Source: Oscillospiraceae bacterium
GTDB taxonomy: Bacteria; Bacillota_A; Clostridia; Oscillospirales; Ruminococcaceae
Length of the DNA stretch: 27,973 nt
Direction of reading: 5' to 3'
Assembly (NCBI GenBank): GCA_017523995.1
Contig: JAFWUX010000112.1
Location: 1-27,973 of the forward strand
Both the position numbers and the translations under genes were made by a program. Shown here piece by piece: positions 7,730 through 18,140 of the stretch. The notes under the pieces are model-generated. The model saw only the letters and a program-made list of their open reading frames with translations, did not search any database and was not told where the DNA came from. The first letter of the stretch is position 1. Every line of letters starts with the position of its first letter.

Positions 7730-8923
7730 TTATGTGATATCCCATGTGTGGTCGATCCGCGTGACGCCGGTTTCGTCAATCGGATCGTAAACCGTGAACC
7801 GCACTGCCTGTGCGGCGTAATCATAAGCGAACATATCCATTCTGCGCAGACCGACATCAAACCAGTATGTGCCTGCGATCAGATTCATCGGGGCGAATGT
7901 GCAGCGGATTACACCTGTTTTCTGCAGCCGCACCGGCTGCATGCGCTCGCGCTGCGTATTTGTGCCGTAGCAGAGTGCCTTGTCCGCGCGGTAGAGCGCC
8001 AGACCGACCAGCGCCTCCTCCGCCGTTTCCGGATCGGCTTCATAGGTCATCTGCAGCGTGACCGTGTCACCTGTGCGGAACTTGTCAATGCGCTCGCCCT
8101 GTTCGTTGAGCAGGCAGATATCCTTCCACTTTGCAGGGGATTCCGCCGTTTCCTCGCGCGCCTGCTTCGGCGCCGCGGATGCGCTGAGCTGCCGCCGCTT
8201 TCCCATGTCCTCGAGATAAAGCGGATGCACCTCATTCGGGGCGCCCTCCATGCGGATCTTTCCGTTCTCGATCCAGACGGTGCGGTCGCAGATGCGTTCA
8301 AGCTGCGCCATGCTGTGCGAGACAATCACAATCGTTGTGCCGGATGCCTTGATCTCCATGAGGCGCTCAAAGCATTTTGCCTGAAACGCCGCATCGCCGA
8401 CGGCAAGAATCTCGTCGATCAGCAGGATATCCGCGCCGACATGAATCGCGACCGAAAATGCAAGCCGCATATACATGCCCGAGGAATACGTCCGGACGGG
8501 CGTGTCGATGAAATCCTGCATCTCCGAAAACTCGATGATCTCATCGAGCCGTTCTTCAATCTCCTGATGCGTCAGACCGAAGATCGAGGCATTCGTGAAG
8601 ATGTTTTCGCGGCCGGTCATATCCGGATGAAACCCCGCGCCGAGCTCAATCAGCGAGGAGACTCTGCCGCTGAGCTTCACGCTGCCGCTGTCCGGATACA
8701 GGATCCGGCTCATCAGCTTGAGCAGCGTCGATTTGCCGCAGCCGTTTTTGCCGACCAGACCGATCGCCTCGCCGGGTTCGACCGTCAGCGAAATGCCGTC
8801 AAGCACCGTGCGCTCCTGATAGCGGCGGCGCTCCGCAGAGAGCAGCTTCTCTTTGAGCGACTGTCCCCTGTCGGCATAGATCCGGAAGGATTTTTTCAGA
8901 TTCTCGATTTCGATTGCAGCCAA
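7730..8923 (-). CDS. wzt: ABC transporter ATPase for polysaccharide export (Wzt type, with C-terminal domain)
   Basis: The 397-residue protein has Walker A GKNGCGKST (58-66), a polysaccharide-exporter-type segment LIELGAGFHPDMTGREN (91-107), and the degenerate signature YSSGM (146-150). It also has Walker B ILLIDE (166-171) and the switch histidine at 203. Residues about 265-397 form an extra beta-rich domain like the C-terminal domain of Wzt, which in E. coli O8/O9a recognises the capped chain end. With the permease at 10644-11423 it should export a lipid-linked glycan. Translation probably starts at TTG (8923), since the preceding GTGAGGG is well spaced and the beta-strand IEIENL must be included; no better ATG exists. 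The gene follows the GT-C-like gene by 29 bases. Confidence 0.9.
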   Translation of the reverse strand: MAAIEIENLKKSFRIYADRGQSLKEKLLSAERRRYQERTVLDGISLTVEPGEAIGLVGKNGCGKSTLLKLMSRILYPDSGSVKLSGRVSSLIELGAGFHPDMTGRENIFTNASIFGLTHQEIEERLDEIIEFSEMQDFIDTPVRTYSSGMYMRLAFSVAIHVGADILLIDEILAVGDAAFQAKCFERLMEIKASGTTIVIVSHSMAQLERICDRTVWIENGKIRMEGAPNEVHPLYLEDMGKRRQLSASAAPKQAREETAESPAKWKDICLLNEQGERIDKFRTGDTVTLQMTYEADPETAEEALVGLALYRADKALCYGTNTQRERMQPVRLQKTGVIRCTFAPMNLIAGTYWFDVGLRRMDMFAYDYAAQAVRFTVYDPIDETGVTRIDHTWDIT

Positions 8924-8952
8924 ATCTCCGCCCTCACTTCTCCGGCGCGCGG

Positions 8953-10644
8953 TTACGCTGCATCCGCCGGTGTATTCTCGACGCGCACGGAAAGATCAAA
9001 CAGCCGCCCCTCCGGCAGGTTGAGCTGATTGCCGTTGTGTACGTCCTGATAGTAAAACGGTTGTCCCTCGGTGTCATAGAGGGTGATGTTGAAGCCCTCC
9101 GGCACAAGCGTGCGGAAGGTCAGCGTCTTTGCGTGCAGATCGCTGTCTGCTTCGCCGGTGACGGCAAATGCGTAGTTCTCCGGCATCCGCATGCAGAGCG
9201 TCTTTTTTGCAGCATCCAGTTCCGCAGGATCATGAATGAAATCGACCTGCTCCGGATTGTAGATTTTCAGGAAATCCTCGGTGTAGTTGCGCGCATAATG
9301 AATGCCGTCATTATCCGGCGCGCAGAGCTGCCAGCCCGAATCACAAGCCGGCAGAACCTTTGAAACAGTATAGTCAAAATTGCGGTAGCGAAGCGAAAGC
9401 TGTGCAAATGCCGGTTTCCACATGCTCGTGACGGCACTTGCGGAAAGGCAGATGCAGAACACGCAGCCCGTCAAAATCACGCGCGCAGCCTTCTTCCGGT
9501 TCACCGAAGGCGCACTCTGATAGAGCCGGATTGCGGCAGCCGTCAGGAACACAACCACGAAGAAATAACTGTAAAAGGACGGCAGATAGCCGTCGGTGCC
9601 GCGGCGCGTCCATGCCATATATTTTTCGCTGACAGCCGTCAGCATGCAGGGCAGAAAGATGCCGAGCCCCGAGAGCAGCAGCAGATTGCGCAGCTTCTCA
9701 GCCCGCAGCCGGATGCGCGGCAGCAGCAGATAGCAGGTGCCCGCCGTCAGGAGCGCTGAGACCCATGCCGCAATATGCATCAGATGCCCGAAGAACTGCG
9801 GCAGCGTGATCGGATGCTCCTTTGCAAGCCGCAGCAGCTCCCAGAGCGGGAAGAAGGACAGTGCATAGGTCTTGACCGAAACAAGGCTCATGAACGGCTC
9901 TTTCAGGTTCATCGCGATGCCGTCATAGGCAGGCGGATAAAAATGCTGCCACGCAAAATAAATCATGCAGTAGCCTGCAACGGTCAGGAGCTGCGGCGTG
10001 ATGCGCTTTGCACTGCGCCGGAGCCACGCAAAGAACGAGACCTCCCGCCGCGCAGGCACAAAGAGCGCCCAGAGCAGATAAATCAGCAGCATCGCGGAAA
10101 ATGCTTCGTAGATCATCAGCGCGAGCAGCAGCCAGAAGCAGCTCAGAAATGTCTCCTTTGCGCTTTGCTCTTTCAGGCGGTTGCCGAAATGATAGAGCGA
10201 AAGGAAACAGAACCCGATCGGAATCTGGTGGCAGAGCGCATAGGAGATCAGCAGATTGTGATACGCGGAAATGCTCGCCCATGAGACAAACAGCACCGCC
10301 GCAAGATCGGCAAGCCGCCGGTCAGCATGCGCTCTGAGCAGTTTCCATCCTGCAAAGATATCAAACAGCAGCGATGCATACTGCACCAGTTTATAGAACC
10401 AGACCTTGTTCGCACGGAACGGCAGTGCCAGCAGATGATGATTCCAGAGATGCGAGATTCTGCCGGATTTCGCGGAGCGGAGCGCATCGGCAAAGACCAT
10501 GCCGCGCCGCGCCAGCGTATAATTCCGCATGTCGTCATGTGTTGCGAATATGATCGGATAGATTTCCCAGAACAGCCAGAGCACCGCGCAGACAAACGCA
10601 ATCTGCGGCAGATACATCCGGATTTTTTTCAGGATTGAGTTCAT
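8953..10644 (-). CDS. Multi-spanning membrane protein, GT-C/glucosyltransferase-like
   Basis: The 563-residue protein starts with a membrane helix (about 12-33), then THDDMRNYTLARRG (35-48). An acidic pair in this first outside loop is typical of GT-C enzymes using lipid-phosphate sugars. Around ten hydrophobic segments follow up to about residue 395. An outside soluble domain of about 150 residues ends the protein and is rich in aromatic and beta-like stretches. Its ATG shares one base with the stop of the Wzm gene (TGATG), showing translational coupling. It lies between the two ABC transporter genes, so it probably modifies the same glycan, for example by adding a side sugar outside the cell. 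The family assignment is tentative; the best-fitting group is the GtrII-type glucosyltransferases. Confidence 0.75.
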   Translation of the reverse strand: MNSILKKIRMYLPQIAFVCAVLWLFWEIYPIIFATHDDMRNYTLARRGMVFADALRSAKSGRISHLWNHHLLALPFRANKVWFYKLVQYASLLFDIFAGWKLLRAHADRRLADLAAVLFVSWASISAYHNLLISYALCHQIPIGFCFLSLYHFGNRLKEQSAKETFLSCFWLLLALMIYEAFSAMLLIYLLWALFVPARREVSFFAWLRRSAKRITPQLLTVAGYCMIYFAWQHFYPPAYDGIAMNLKEPFMSLVSVKTYALSFFPLWELLRLAKEHPITLPQFFGHLMHIAAWVSALLTAGTCYLLLPRIRLRAEKLRNLLLLSGLGIFLPCMLTAVSEKYMAWTRRGTDGYLPSFYSYFFVVVFLTAAAIRLYQSAPSVNRKKAARVILTGCVFCICLSASAVTSMWKPAFAQLSLRYRNFDYTVSKVLPACDSGWQLCAPDNDGIHYARNYTEDFLKIYNPEQVDFIHDPAELDAAKKTLCMRMPENYAFAVTGEADSDLHAKTLTFRTLVPEGFNITLYDTEGQPFYYQDVHNGNQLNLPEGRLFDLSVRVENTPADAA

Positions 10645-11423
10645 CAGAGCACCTCTGCAAAACGGCGCTGCAGCTTCTCAAACAGCAGATATCCGAGCAG
10701 CAGGATCAGAAGGCTGATGCCTGCCGCAATCGCCAGATGCATGAGATGCGGCGCGCGGTGATAGTATAGAATGTCGCGGTAGGAGAGCACAAGCGGTGCC
10801 ATCGGGTTGAGCAGATACCACTTATGCCAGTTTTCCGGCACAAAGTCAATGCCGTAGACAACCGGCGAAAGATACATCCACGCCATGCTGACAACACCCA
10901 TGATGTGCTCCAGATCGCGGATATACACCGTGACCGCGGATGTGATGAGATTCATGCCGAGCACCAGTACAAACTGAATCGCCATCACCGGAATGAGCCA
11001 CGGGAGCGCTGCAAAGCTGATGCCGAGCCGCATCACCGCGATCACCAGAAAAATGATGATGAACGAAAACAGCATATTGCAGAAGCTGCTCAGTGTATAT
11101 GCAACCGGCAGCACCTCGCGCGGAAAATAAATCTTCTTGATCATGTTCTTCTGATCGAGGACAAGCTTTGCGCCGGTTGTCAGCGAGGATGCAAAGAAAA
11201 TCCACGGCACAAGTGCCACGAACAGATGCAGATAATAATTCGGGATACCGCTTTTCAGGATCACCGAGAACACCATTGTATAGACAAGCAGCTGCAGCAG
11301 CGGATTCAGAAAGGTCCAGAGGAATCCGAGCACACTGCCCTTATAGCGCCCTTTTAAGTCCTTGCGCACAAGGCTCACGATCATTTCGCGGTATTGATAG
11401 AGTTCACGCAGCTTTCGGATCAT
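10644..11423 (-). CDS. wzm: ABC transporter permease for polysaccharide export (Wzm/TagG type)
   Basis: The 259-residue protein is of normal length for the family. It begins with the amphipathic YREMIVSLVRKDLKGRYKGS (11-30) and FLWTFLNPLLQLLVYTMVFS, which is typical of ABC-2 polysaccharide permeases. Six membrane segments are apparent. IKKIYFPREVLPVAY is the cytoplasmic coupling region. The protein forms the channel for a lipid-linked glycan with the ATPase at 7730-8923. The start ATG overlaps the RMD stop by four bases (ATGA), and the stop overlaps the next gene by one base, so the three are tightly coupled. Wzm and TagG (teichoic acid) permeases are related; the D-rhamnose genes around it favour a rhamnan-like load. 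Confidence 0.92.
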   Translation of the reverse strand: MIRKLRELYQYREMIVSLVRKDLKGRYKGSVLGFLWTFLNPLLQLLVYTMVFSVILKSGIPNYYLHLFVALVPWIFFASSLTTGAKLVLDQKNMIKKIYFPREVLPVAYTLSSFCNMLFSFIIIFLVIAVMRLGISFAALPWLIPVMAIQFVLVLGMNLITSAVTVYIRDLEHIMGVVSMAWMYLSPVVYGIDFVPENWHKWYLLNPMAPLVLSYRDILYYHRAPHLMHLAIAAGISLLILLLGYLLFEKLQRRFAEVL

Positions 11424-12391
11424 GCTTCTGATTGCTCCTTCAGTTTCTGCCGCCAGAATGCAAGCGTATCGGCAACGGTCTGCGCAGTCGCGATCTCCGG
11501 CAGCCAGCCGGTATCTCTATGCAGCTTTTCCGGATCGGCGGCGATGTGCGCGGTCTCTGCCGGACGCAGCTTTGCCGGATCAATTTCATGCCGGATTGCC
11601 GTTTCGCTGCCCGCAAGGATCAGATCGAGGATTTCCGAGATCGCAGCGGTCTTTCCGCTGCCGACATTGTAAATCTCCCCTGCCCTGCCGGATTCCAGCA
11701 GCATCGCATAGGCGCGGACAATATCGCGGACATCGGTAAAATCGCGCCTTGCATCGAGATTGCCCGTCCGGATGACCGGTTCACGCAGCCCCAGTTCGAT
11801 TTCCGCGGTCTGTTTGCAGAAATCCGAGACAACAAACATTTCGCGCTGCCCCGGGCCGAAGTGATTGAACGCGCGCGCACAGATCACGGGCAGCCCGTAT
11901 GCGTTGTGATAGACAAACGCGAGCTGCTCTGCGGCGGCTTTTGTCGCGGCATAGATATTCACCGGATGCAGCGGCGTCTCCTCCGGGACACGGATTTCCG
12001 TCTCCTGCTCCGCGGTGATTCTGCCGTATTCCTCCGCCGAGCCGATCAGCAAAATCCGCGGCATTTCCGGCAGACTGCGTGCAGCCTCCAGCAGATTCAG
12101 CGTTCCCTTGATGTTGAGATCGGCGGTCAGCTGCGGCTGCTTCCATGAGAGCGCAACCGAGCTCTGCGCCGCAAGATGCAGAATCCCCTCAGGCTGAATA
12201 TCCCCGAGCAGCGCTGAGACGCCTTCTGCATCGAGCAGATCAAAATGATGCACGCTGCAAAGCGTCTGCAAATCCGCCTCAAGCTGCTCCTGCGGCAGAA
12301 TCGCGGCGTGTACATCATGACCGCGCGCTGCCAGCTGCCGGATTGCATATGCCCCGACAAAGCCCGCCGCGCCGGTTATCAGTATCTTCAT
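11420..12391 (-). CDS. rmd: GDP-4-dehydro-6-deoxy-D-mannose reductase
   Basis: The 323-residue extended short-chain dehydrogenase has GAAGFVG (7-13) for NADPH binding. Further landmarks are HLAAQSSVALSW (72-83), GSAEEYG (117-123) and the catalytic pair Tyr147/Lys151 in YAATK. RAFNHFGPGQ and GNLDARRDFTDVRDIVRAY are strongly typical of RMD rather than of UDP-glucose epimerases. RMD reduces the GMD product to GDP-D-rhamnose. GMD and ManC are encoded upstream in the same operon, which supports the pathway. The ATG has AAGGAG nine bases upstream and lies 13 bases after the preceding GT4 gene. Fucose synthase is an alternative reading of GMD partners, but the RMD landmarks and length argue against it. 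Confidence 0.88.
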   Translation of the reverse strand: MKILITGAAGFVGAYAIRQLAARGHDVHAAILPQEQLEADLQTLCSVHHFDLLDAEGVSALLGDIQPEGILHLAAQSSVALSWKQPQLTADLNIKGTLNLLEAARSLPEMPRILLIGSAEEYGRITAEQETEIRVPEETPLHPVNIYAATKAAAEQLAFVYHNAYGLPVICARAFNHFGPGQREMFVVSDFCKQTAEIELGLREPVIRTGNLDARRDFTDVRDIVRAYAMLLESGRAGEIYNVGSGKTAAISEILDLILAGSETAIRHEIDPAKLRPAETAHIAADPEKLHRDTGWLPEIATAQTVADTLAFWRQKLKEQSEA

Positions 12392-12404
12392 GCTGTAGTG
12401 CTCC

Positions 12405-13541
12405 TTATTTTCCGTTCAGCAGTACGCTGCGGGTTTTCTCCATGACCGTCTGCAGCGAGAACTCGCGCAAAACACGTTCTTTCGCCGCTCTGCCGTACTG
12501 TGCCCGCAGTGCATCATCGGTCAGCAGCTTTTCCATCGCGGCGGTCAGCGCCGGTGCATCCGAGGGCGGCACCGTCAGACCGGTTTCGCCGTCGAGCGAG
12601 ACCAGCGGCACACCCGTCGGCAGCGATGTATTGATGACCGGTTTTCCGTTGACCATCGCCTCGAGCTGCACAATGCCGAACGCCTCACTGTTTGCCACAG
12701 AGGGCAGGACGAACAGATCGCAGTCCGCGAACATATCCCGCAGCTCCGGCGTCATGCGCCTGCCGAGGAAGTGTACACGCGCCCGGATGCCGAGCGCCTC
12801 TGCACGGGCTTCGAGCTCCGGTTCGAGCACGCCTGTTCCGGCAAAGAACAGCTCCGCGTTCGTCTTCAGGTTTGCAAACGCTTCGAGCAGCACATCTGCA
12901 CCTTTATAATAGACCAGTCTGCCGGTGAACAGAATCTTCGCGGCAGATTTATCATGCAGCTGCGCTGTCAGCGGCTCCAGATGCGGACGCTGTTCGTAGT
13001 CCGCGGGGTTAATGCCGTAGGGCACGATCACGCATTTTTCGCGGAACGGCTGCAGATAAGGCGAGCTGTCGATATGCGCTTTTGTCGCCACAAGAATCGC
13101 ATCCGCACGGCGCAGCAGCCACTTCATCAGCGGCTTGTAGAAGGTCAGCATCGCCTTCTGCCGCACAACATCGCTGTGCCATGCGACGACGACACGCCCC
13201 TTATATCCCGAGAGCAGCAGCGCCAGATCTGCAAGCGGAAACGGCAGATGCAGCTCAACGGTATCCGCAAGCATCACCTTGCGGCGGAATTCTCCGAAAT
13301 AGGAAAACGAGACCGGACATGAGGCAAGCGTCCCGAAGCTGCCGGCATAGGTCACCGGCACGCCCCCGATCTTTGCGCGCTTTGTCATGCCGAAGTCATC
13401 GCAGCAGCAAAGCACCTTGGTTTTTGCGTATCTGCGCATATATTCCGCGGTCTGCTGCATGACGGTCTCGATGCCGCCGATATGCGGATCATACGCCTTG
13501 CCCGTAATCAGCAGACGCGGGCGGTTATTCTGATTTGCCAT
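12405..13541 (-). CDS. GT4 glycosyltransferase, WbpZ-like (probable D-rhamnosyl/mannosyl transferase)
   Basis: The 378-residue protein shows the GT-B fold signs of family GT4. There is a glycine-rich acceptor loop (IGGIE, 21-25) and AWHSDVVRQK (120-129), which I associate with WbpZ-like enzymes. The C-terminal half has FTGRLVYYKG (205-214) and the donor-binding glutamates Glu286 and Glu294 in E-x7-E. It should add a hexose or 6-deoxyhexose from a GDP-sugar to the growing chain on the cytoplasmic face. The ATG at 13541 is chosen because GGAGG stands just before it. It overlaps the GNAT gene end by 17 bases, so the two are translationally coupled. Upstream in-frame starts run further into the GNAT gene and lack such a site. 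Linkage specificity cannot be read. Confidence 0.87.
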   Translation of the reverse strand: MANQNNRPRLLITGKAYDPHIGGIETVMQQTAEYMRRYAKTKVLCCCDDFGMTKRAKIGGVPVTYAGSFGTLASCPVSFSYFGEFRRKVMLADTVELHLPFPLADLALLLSGYKGRVVVAWHSDVVRQKAMLTFYKPLMKWLLRRADAILVATKAHIDSSPYLQPFREKCVIVPYGINPADYEQRPHLEPLTAQLHDKSAAKILFTGRLVYYKGADVLLEAFANLKTNAELFFAGTGVLEPELEARAEALGIRARVHFLGRRMTPELRDMFADCDLFVLPSVANSEAFGIVQLEAMVNGKPVINTSLPTGVPLVSLDGETGLTVPPSDAPALTAAMEKLLTDDALRAQYGRAAKERVLREFSLQTVMEKTRSVLLNGK

Positions 13542-14100
13542 GCTGCATCCTCCGGTAGTCTTCGGCAAGGATTCCGTACCAGACATCGTCAAAGACCCTG
13601 CCGCGCGCAGAGCCGTGCTGCCGGAGCGTGCCCTCATACTGCATCCCGATCTTCTGCATCACTCTGCCGGATTTCTGATTTTCCGCATCGTGATTTGCAC
13701 AGACGCGGTTCATCCCGACCGTCTCAAAGAGATACCGCAGAACGGCTTTTCCGGCTTCGGGCATATAGCCTCTGCCCCACCACTGCGTCCCGAGACACCA
13801 GCCGAGCGCCGCGCATTTTGTTTCCTCATAGATGTGCACCACCGAGATATTGCCGATCACGATGCCCTCTGATTTCAGCTCGAGCACCCAGTTATAGCAA
13901 TCGGGCTTTTCGTAGTCCGCGACCCAGAGTTTCAGCAGACCGGCGGTCTCCTCCGCATTCGCATGCGGCGCCCATGTCAGATACTTTGCGACCTCCTCCG
14001 AGGACGCCCAGTTTTGATACATCTCATCCGCATCCGAAACGGAAAAACGCCGCAGAATCAGGCGTTCTGTTTCGAGTGTGACGGTTCCCTGACGGTGCAT
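13525..14100 (-). CDS. GNAT family acetyltransferase (RimJ/RimL-like)
   Basis: The 191-residue protein opens with LETERLILRRFSVSDADEM (about 9-27), the usual start of RimJ/RimL-like N-acetyltransferases. It carries the acetyl-CoA loop WWGRGYMPEA and a C-terminal KIGMQYEGTLRQHG segment. These enzymes move acetyl groups to amines of proteins, antibiotics or small molecules. It lies between two glycosyltransferase genes: four bases after the upstream one and overlapping the downstream one by 17 bases. The position makes a role on a glycan or its precursor possible, but no amino-sugar synthesis gene is present here. It may be an unrelated passenger. No ribosome binding site better than TGCAGGACGAAAGG is seen before the ATG. 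Confidence 0.88.
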   Translation of the reverse strand: MHRQGTVTLETERLILRRFSVSDADEMYQNWASSEEVAKYLTWAPHANAEETAGLLKLWVADYEKPDCYNWVLELKSEGIVIGNISVVHIYEETKCAALGWCLGTQWWGRGYMPEAGKAVLRYLFETVGMNRVCANHDAENQKSGRVMQKIGMQYEGTLRQHGSARGRVFDDVWYGILAEDYRRMQHGKSE

Positions 14101-14104
14101 TGTC

Positions 14105-15259
14105 TCAGTTCCTTTCGTCCTGCAGTTCGCTGTAGACCTGATGCAGCTTTTCCGCGGCAGATTCCCAGCTCATTTCCTTTGCGCGGCGGAATCCGCGCTC
14201 GATCAGCATTGCGCGCAGATTCTCCTGCGTCAGCAGCAGCTCCATGCCCCTTGCAATCGCCTTGATTTTCAGCGGATTGCAGAGCAGTGCCGCATTCCCG
14301 ACCGCCTCGGGCAGCGATGCCGCCTTTGCAGTCAGCACCGGACAGCCGCATGCCATTGCCTCGAGCGGCGGCATGCCGAATCCCTCATAGAGCGACGGGA
14401 ACACAAATGCCAGCGCGCCCGAATAAACCGCTGCCATATCCGCCGAGGGGATATAGGACGGGAACAGAATATGTCCGCGGACATCCGAAGCCGCCGAGGC
14501 TTCAAAAATCCGCTCATACTGCCAGCCCTTGCCGCCCGCCAGCACCAGCGCCGGTGCATCGGGATATTTCTCGCGCAGCAGCGCATAGGCGCGGATCAGC
14601 CGCACCAGATTCTTGCGCGGCTCAAGCGTGCCCAGATACAGAAAATACCGCTCCGGCAGATGGTGAATCCCCCGCACGCGCTCGATCTCCTGCGCGGATG
14701 CAGGCTGAAAATGCGCTGTATCCACACCGCAGGGCACCACGCGGATTTTCTCCGCCATATCCGGATAGTATCTGATGATCTCCGTGCGCGAAAATTCGCT
14801 GTCTGTCACAATCCGGTCGGCACGCTTCATCGAGCGTTTCAGACCTGTCTGCAGCAGCAGCCGCGTCCGCGTCCGCATCGTCTCCGGATAGGCATGCAGC
14901 ACCATATCATGCACCGTCACAACCGTTTTGCCGTGGACAAACGGCGGGACGATGTAATTGAAAAAGTGCGTCACATCTGCCCATTTGCCCTGAAAGGCAC
15001 AGTACGGCACCGGCACGAAATTCGTCATCAGCCGGTAGAGCAGCGGCGAGAACCGCGCCGGATGCAGCGCCGTATTTTCGCGTACAAAGGGCTGCATCCG
15101 CCGGACCTTTTCCTCCGGCGAACGCAGCGTGAAATATTCAAAACGATATTGCTCCTCCGGATGCAGCCGTGTCAGTGCGTCCGTCAGATTTGCCTCGCAC
15201 CAGCCCACGCCGGAAATCTGGTCTCCGATCAGCGGGCTTGCGTCAAATGCAATTTTCAT
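14105..15259 (-). CDS. GT4 glycosyltransferase, WbpX/WbpY/MtfB-like mannosyl/rhamnosyl transferase
   Basis: The 384-residue protein begins with IAFDASPLIGDQISGVGW, the acceptor loop of the bacterial mannosyltransferase branch of GT4. It then has TVHDMVLHAYP (115-125), DSEFSR (153-158) and LGTLEPRKN (209-217), and ends with Glu292/Glu300 in the E-x7-E motif (YEGFGMPPLEAMACGCP). The start has GGAGG ten bases upstream and lies 24 bases after the GMD stop. With the other GT4 enzyme it would build the main chain from GDP-D-rhamnose or GDP-mannose. Two GT4s are fewer than the three in the Pseudomonas rhamnan locus, so a simpler repeat, or a share for the GT-methyltransferase fusion, is possible. 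Confidence 0.88.
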   Translation of the reverse strand: MKIAFDASPLIGDQISGVGWCEANLTDALTRLHPEEQYRFEYFTLRSPEEKVRRMQPFVRENTALHPARFSPLLYRLMTNFVPVPYCAFQGKWADVTHFFNYIVPPFVHGKTVVTVHDMVLHAYPETMRTRTRLLLQTGLKRSMKRADRIVTDSEFSRTEIIRYYPDMAEKIRVVPCGVDTAHFQPASAQEIERVRGIHHLPERYFLYLGTLEPRKNLVRLIRAYALLREKYPDAPALVLAGGKGWQYERIFEASAASDVRGHILFPSYIPSADMAAVYSGALAFVFPSLYEGFGMPPLEAMACGCPVLTAKAASLPEAVGNAALLCNPLKIKAIARGMELLLTQENLRAMLIERGFRRAKEMSWESAAEKLHQVYSELQDERN

Positions 15260-15283
15260 GTTTCATATGCCTCCGGCAAAAAA

Positions 15284-17013
<1,730 letters not shown>

Positions 17014-17045
17014 AGCCGTACCTCCGTTTCATTTTCGTGCAGGAA

Positions 17046-18134
17046 TCAGTGCAGTTCTCCTCTGCCCTGTTCCCGCAGCATTTCCGTGATTTTTTTGATA
17101 TTCTGTGCAGCGTCGATGTCGCAGACAAGCAGTGCGTCCGCTGTGTCCACTACGATGATATTTTCCAGACCGACAGCCGCAATCAGCTTTTCTCTGCCGG
17201 TGAACACACAGTTTTTCGTCCCGATTGTGAGGATGTCGCCGTCGCGGTAATTGCCGTTTGTATCGGTTTTCGCGACGCGGCGCAGTGCCGGCCAGCTCCC
17301 GACATCATCCCAGCCGAAGCTGCCCGGAATCGTGCAGATGCGCTCCGCCTTTTCCAGTATGCCGAAATCCACGGAGATGGACGGCATATCGGGGAAGCGC
17401 TTTTTCAGCACCGTGTCGAAATCCGGCGTATCGCAGGCTGCCTGCAGCTCCTCCGTGACCGCATATGCCGCCGGAAGATACTGCTTTACGGCATCCAGAA
17501 AGACATCCGTCTTCCAGACAAACATGCCGCTGTTCCAGAGATAATTGCCGGAATTGACGTAACTGCGTGCCGTTTCGATATCAGGCTTCTCTTTGAAGCT
17601 GTCCACCTGATAGACGCCGCGCGGCATATCCTTTGCGCGGGAAAACGCGATATAGCCGTATCCGGTTTCCGGATAGGTCGGCGTGATGCCGATCGTGACA
17701 AGCGAACCGGTCTCCTCTGCGGCGGAAGCCGCCCTGAGCAGCACATCGGCGCAGATTTCCTCGTGCCGCACCAGATGATCCGCCGGCAGCACGATCATCG
17801 TCGCATCGCCGAAGCGCTTTTGTATCACCGCGGCAGCCAGCGCGATGCAGGGCGCCGTATTGCGCGGCGCGGGCTCTGCAAGCAGATTTTCCGCCGGAAT
17901 CTCCGGCAGCTGCTCCTGCACCAGCGGCATATATTCCCCGTTTGTCACAATGAAAATACGCGCTGGCTCCACAATGCCGCGCAGACGCTGAAAGGTCTTT
18001 TGCAGCATGGTCTCCCCGTCGCCTGTCAGCGAGAGGAACTGCTTGGGACAGCGGATGCGGCTTTTCGGCCAGAAGCGTTCGCCCTTGCCGCCTGCCATGA
18101 TCACCGCTGTCAGGTTCTGATTGTCGTTCTGCAT
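17046..18134 (-). CDS. manC: Mannose-1-phosphate guanylyltransferase, short type
   Basis: The 362-residue enzyme makes GDP-mannose from mannose 1-phosphate and GTP. It has the nucleotidyltransferase signature MAGGKGERFWPKS (13-25), PADH (117-120), the product-site motif FKEKPD (180-185) and NYLWNSGMF (197-205). SVDFGILEKAE is also typical. It lacks the C-terminal phosphomannose isomerase domain of the long bifunctional (WbpW) form, so isomerase and phosphomannomutase must come from elsewhere. The ribosome binding site AAGGAG lies inside the last codons of the upstream sugar transferase gene (six-base gap), which implies coupling. It feeds GMD and RMD downstream. Confidence 0.95.
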   Translation of the reverse strand: MQNDNQNLTAVIMAGGKGERFWPKSRIRCPKQFLSLTGDGETMLQKTFQRLRGIVEPARIFIVTNGEYMPLVQEQLPEIPAENLLAEPAPRNTAPCIALAAAVIQKRFGDATMIVLPADHLVRHEEICADVLLRAASAAEETGSLVTIGITPTYPETGYGYIAFSRAKDMPRGVYQVDSFKEKPDIETARSYVNSGNYLWNSGMFVWKTDVFLDAVKQYLPAAYAVTEELQAACDTPDFDTVLKKRFPDMPSISVDFGILEKAERICTIPGSFGWDDVGSWPALRRVAKTDTNGNYRDGDILTIGTKNCVFTGREKLIAAVGLENIIVVDTADALLVCDIDAAQNIKKITEMLREQGRGELH

Positions 18135-18140
18135 TTCGTG

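Noticed and set aside
10644..11423. Teichoic acid exporter TagG
   Set aside because: TagG and Wzm are related and cannot be separated by motif alone, but no teichoic acid synthesis gene is present while GDP-D-rhamnose genes adjoin.
11420..12391. Reading as GDP-L-fucose synthase or UDP-glucose 4-epimerase
   Set aside because: The stretches RAFNHFGPGQ and GNLDARRDFTDVRDIVRAY and the overall length fit RMD better.
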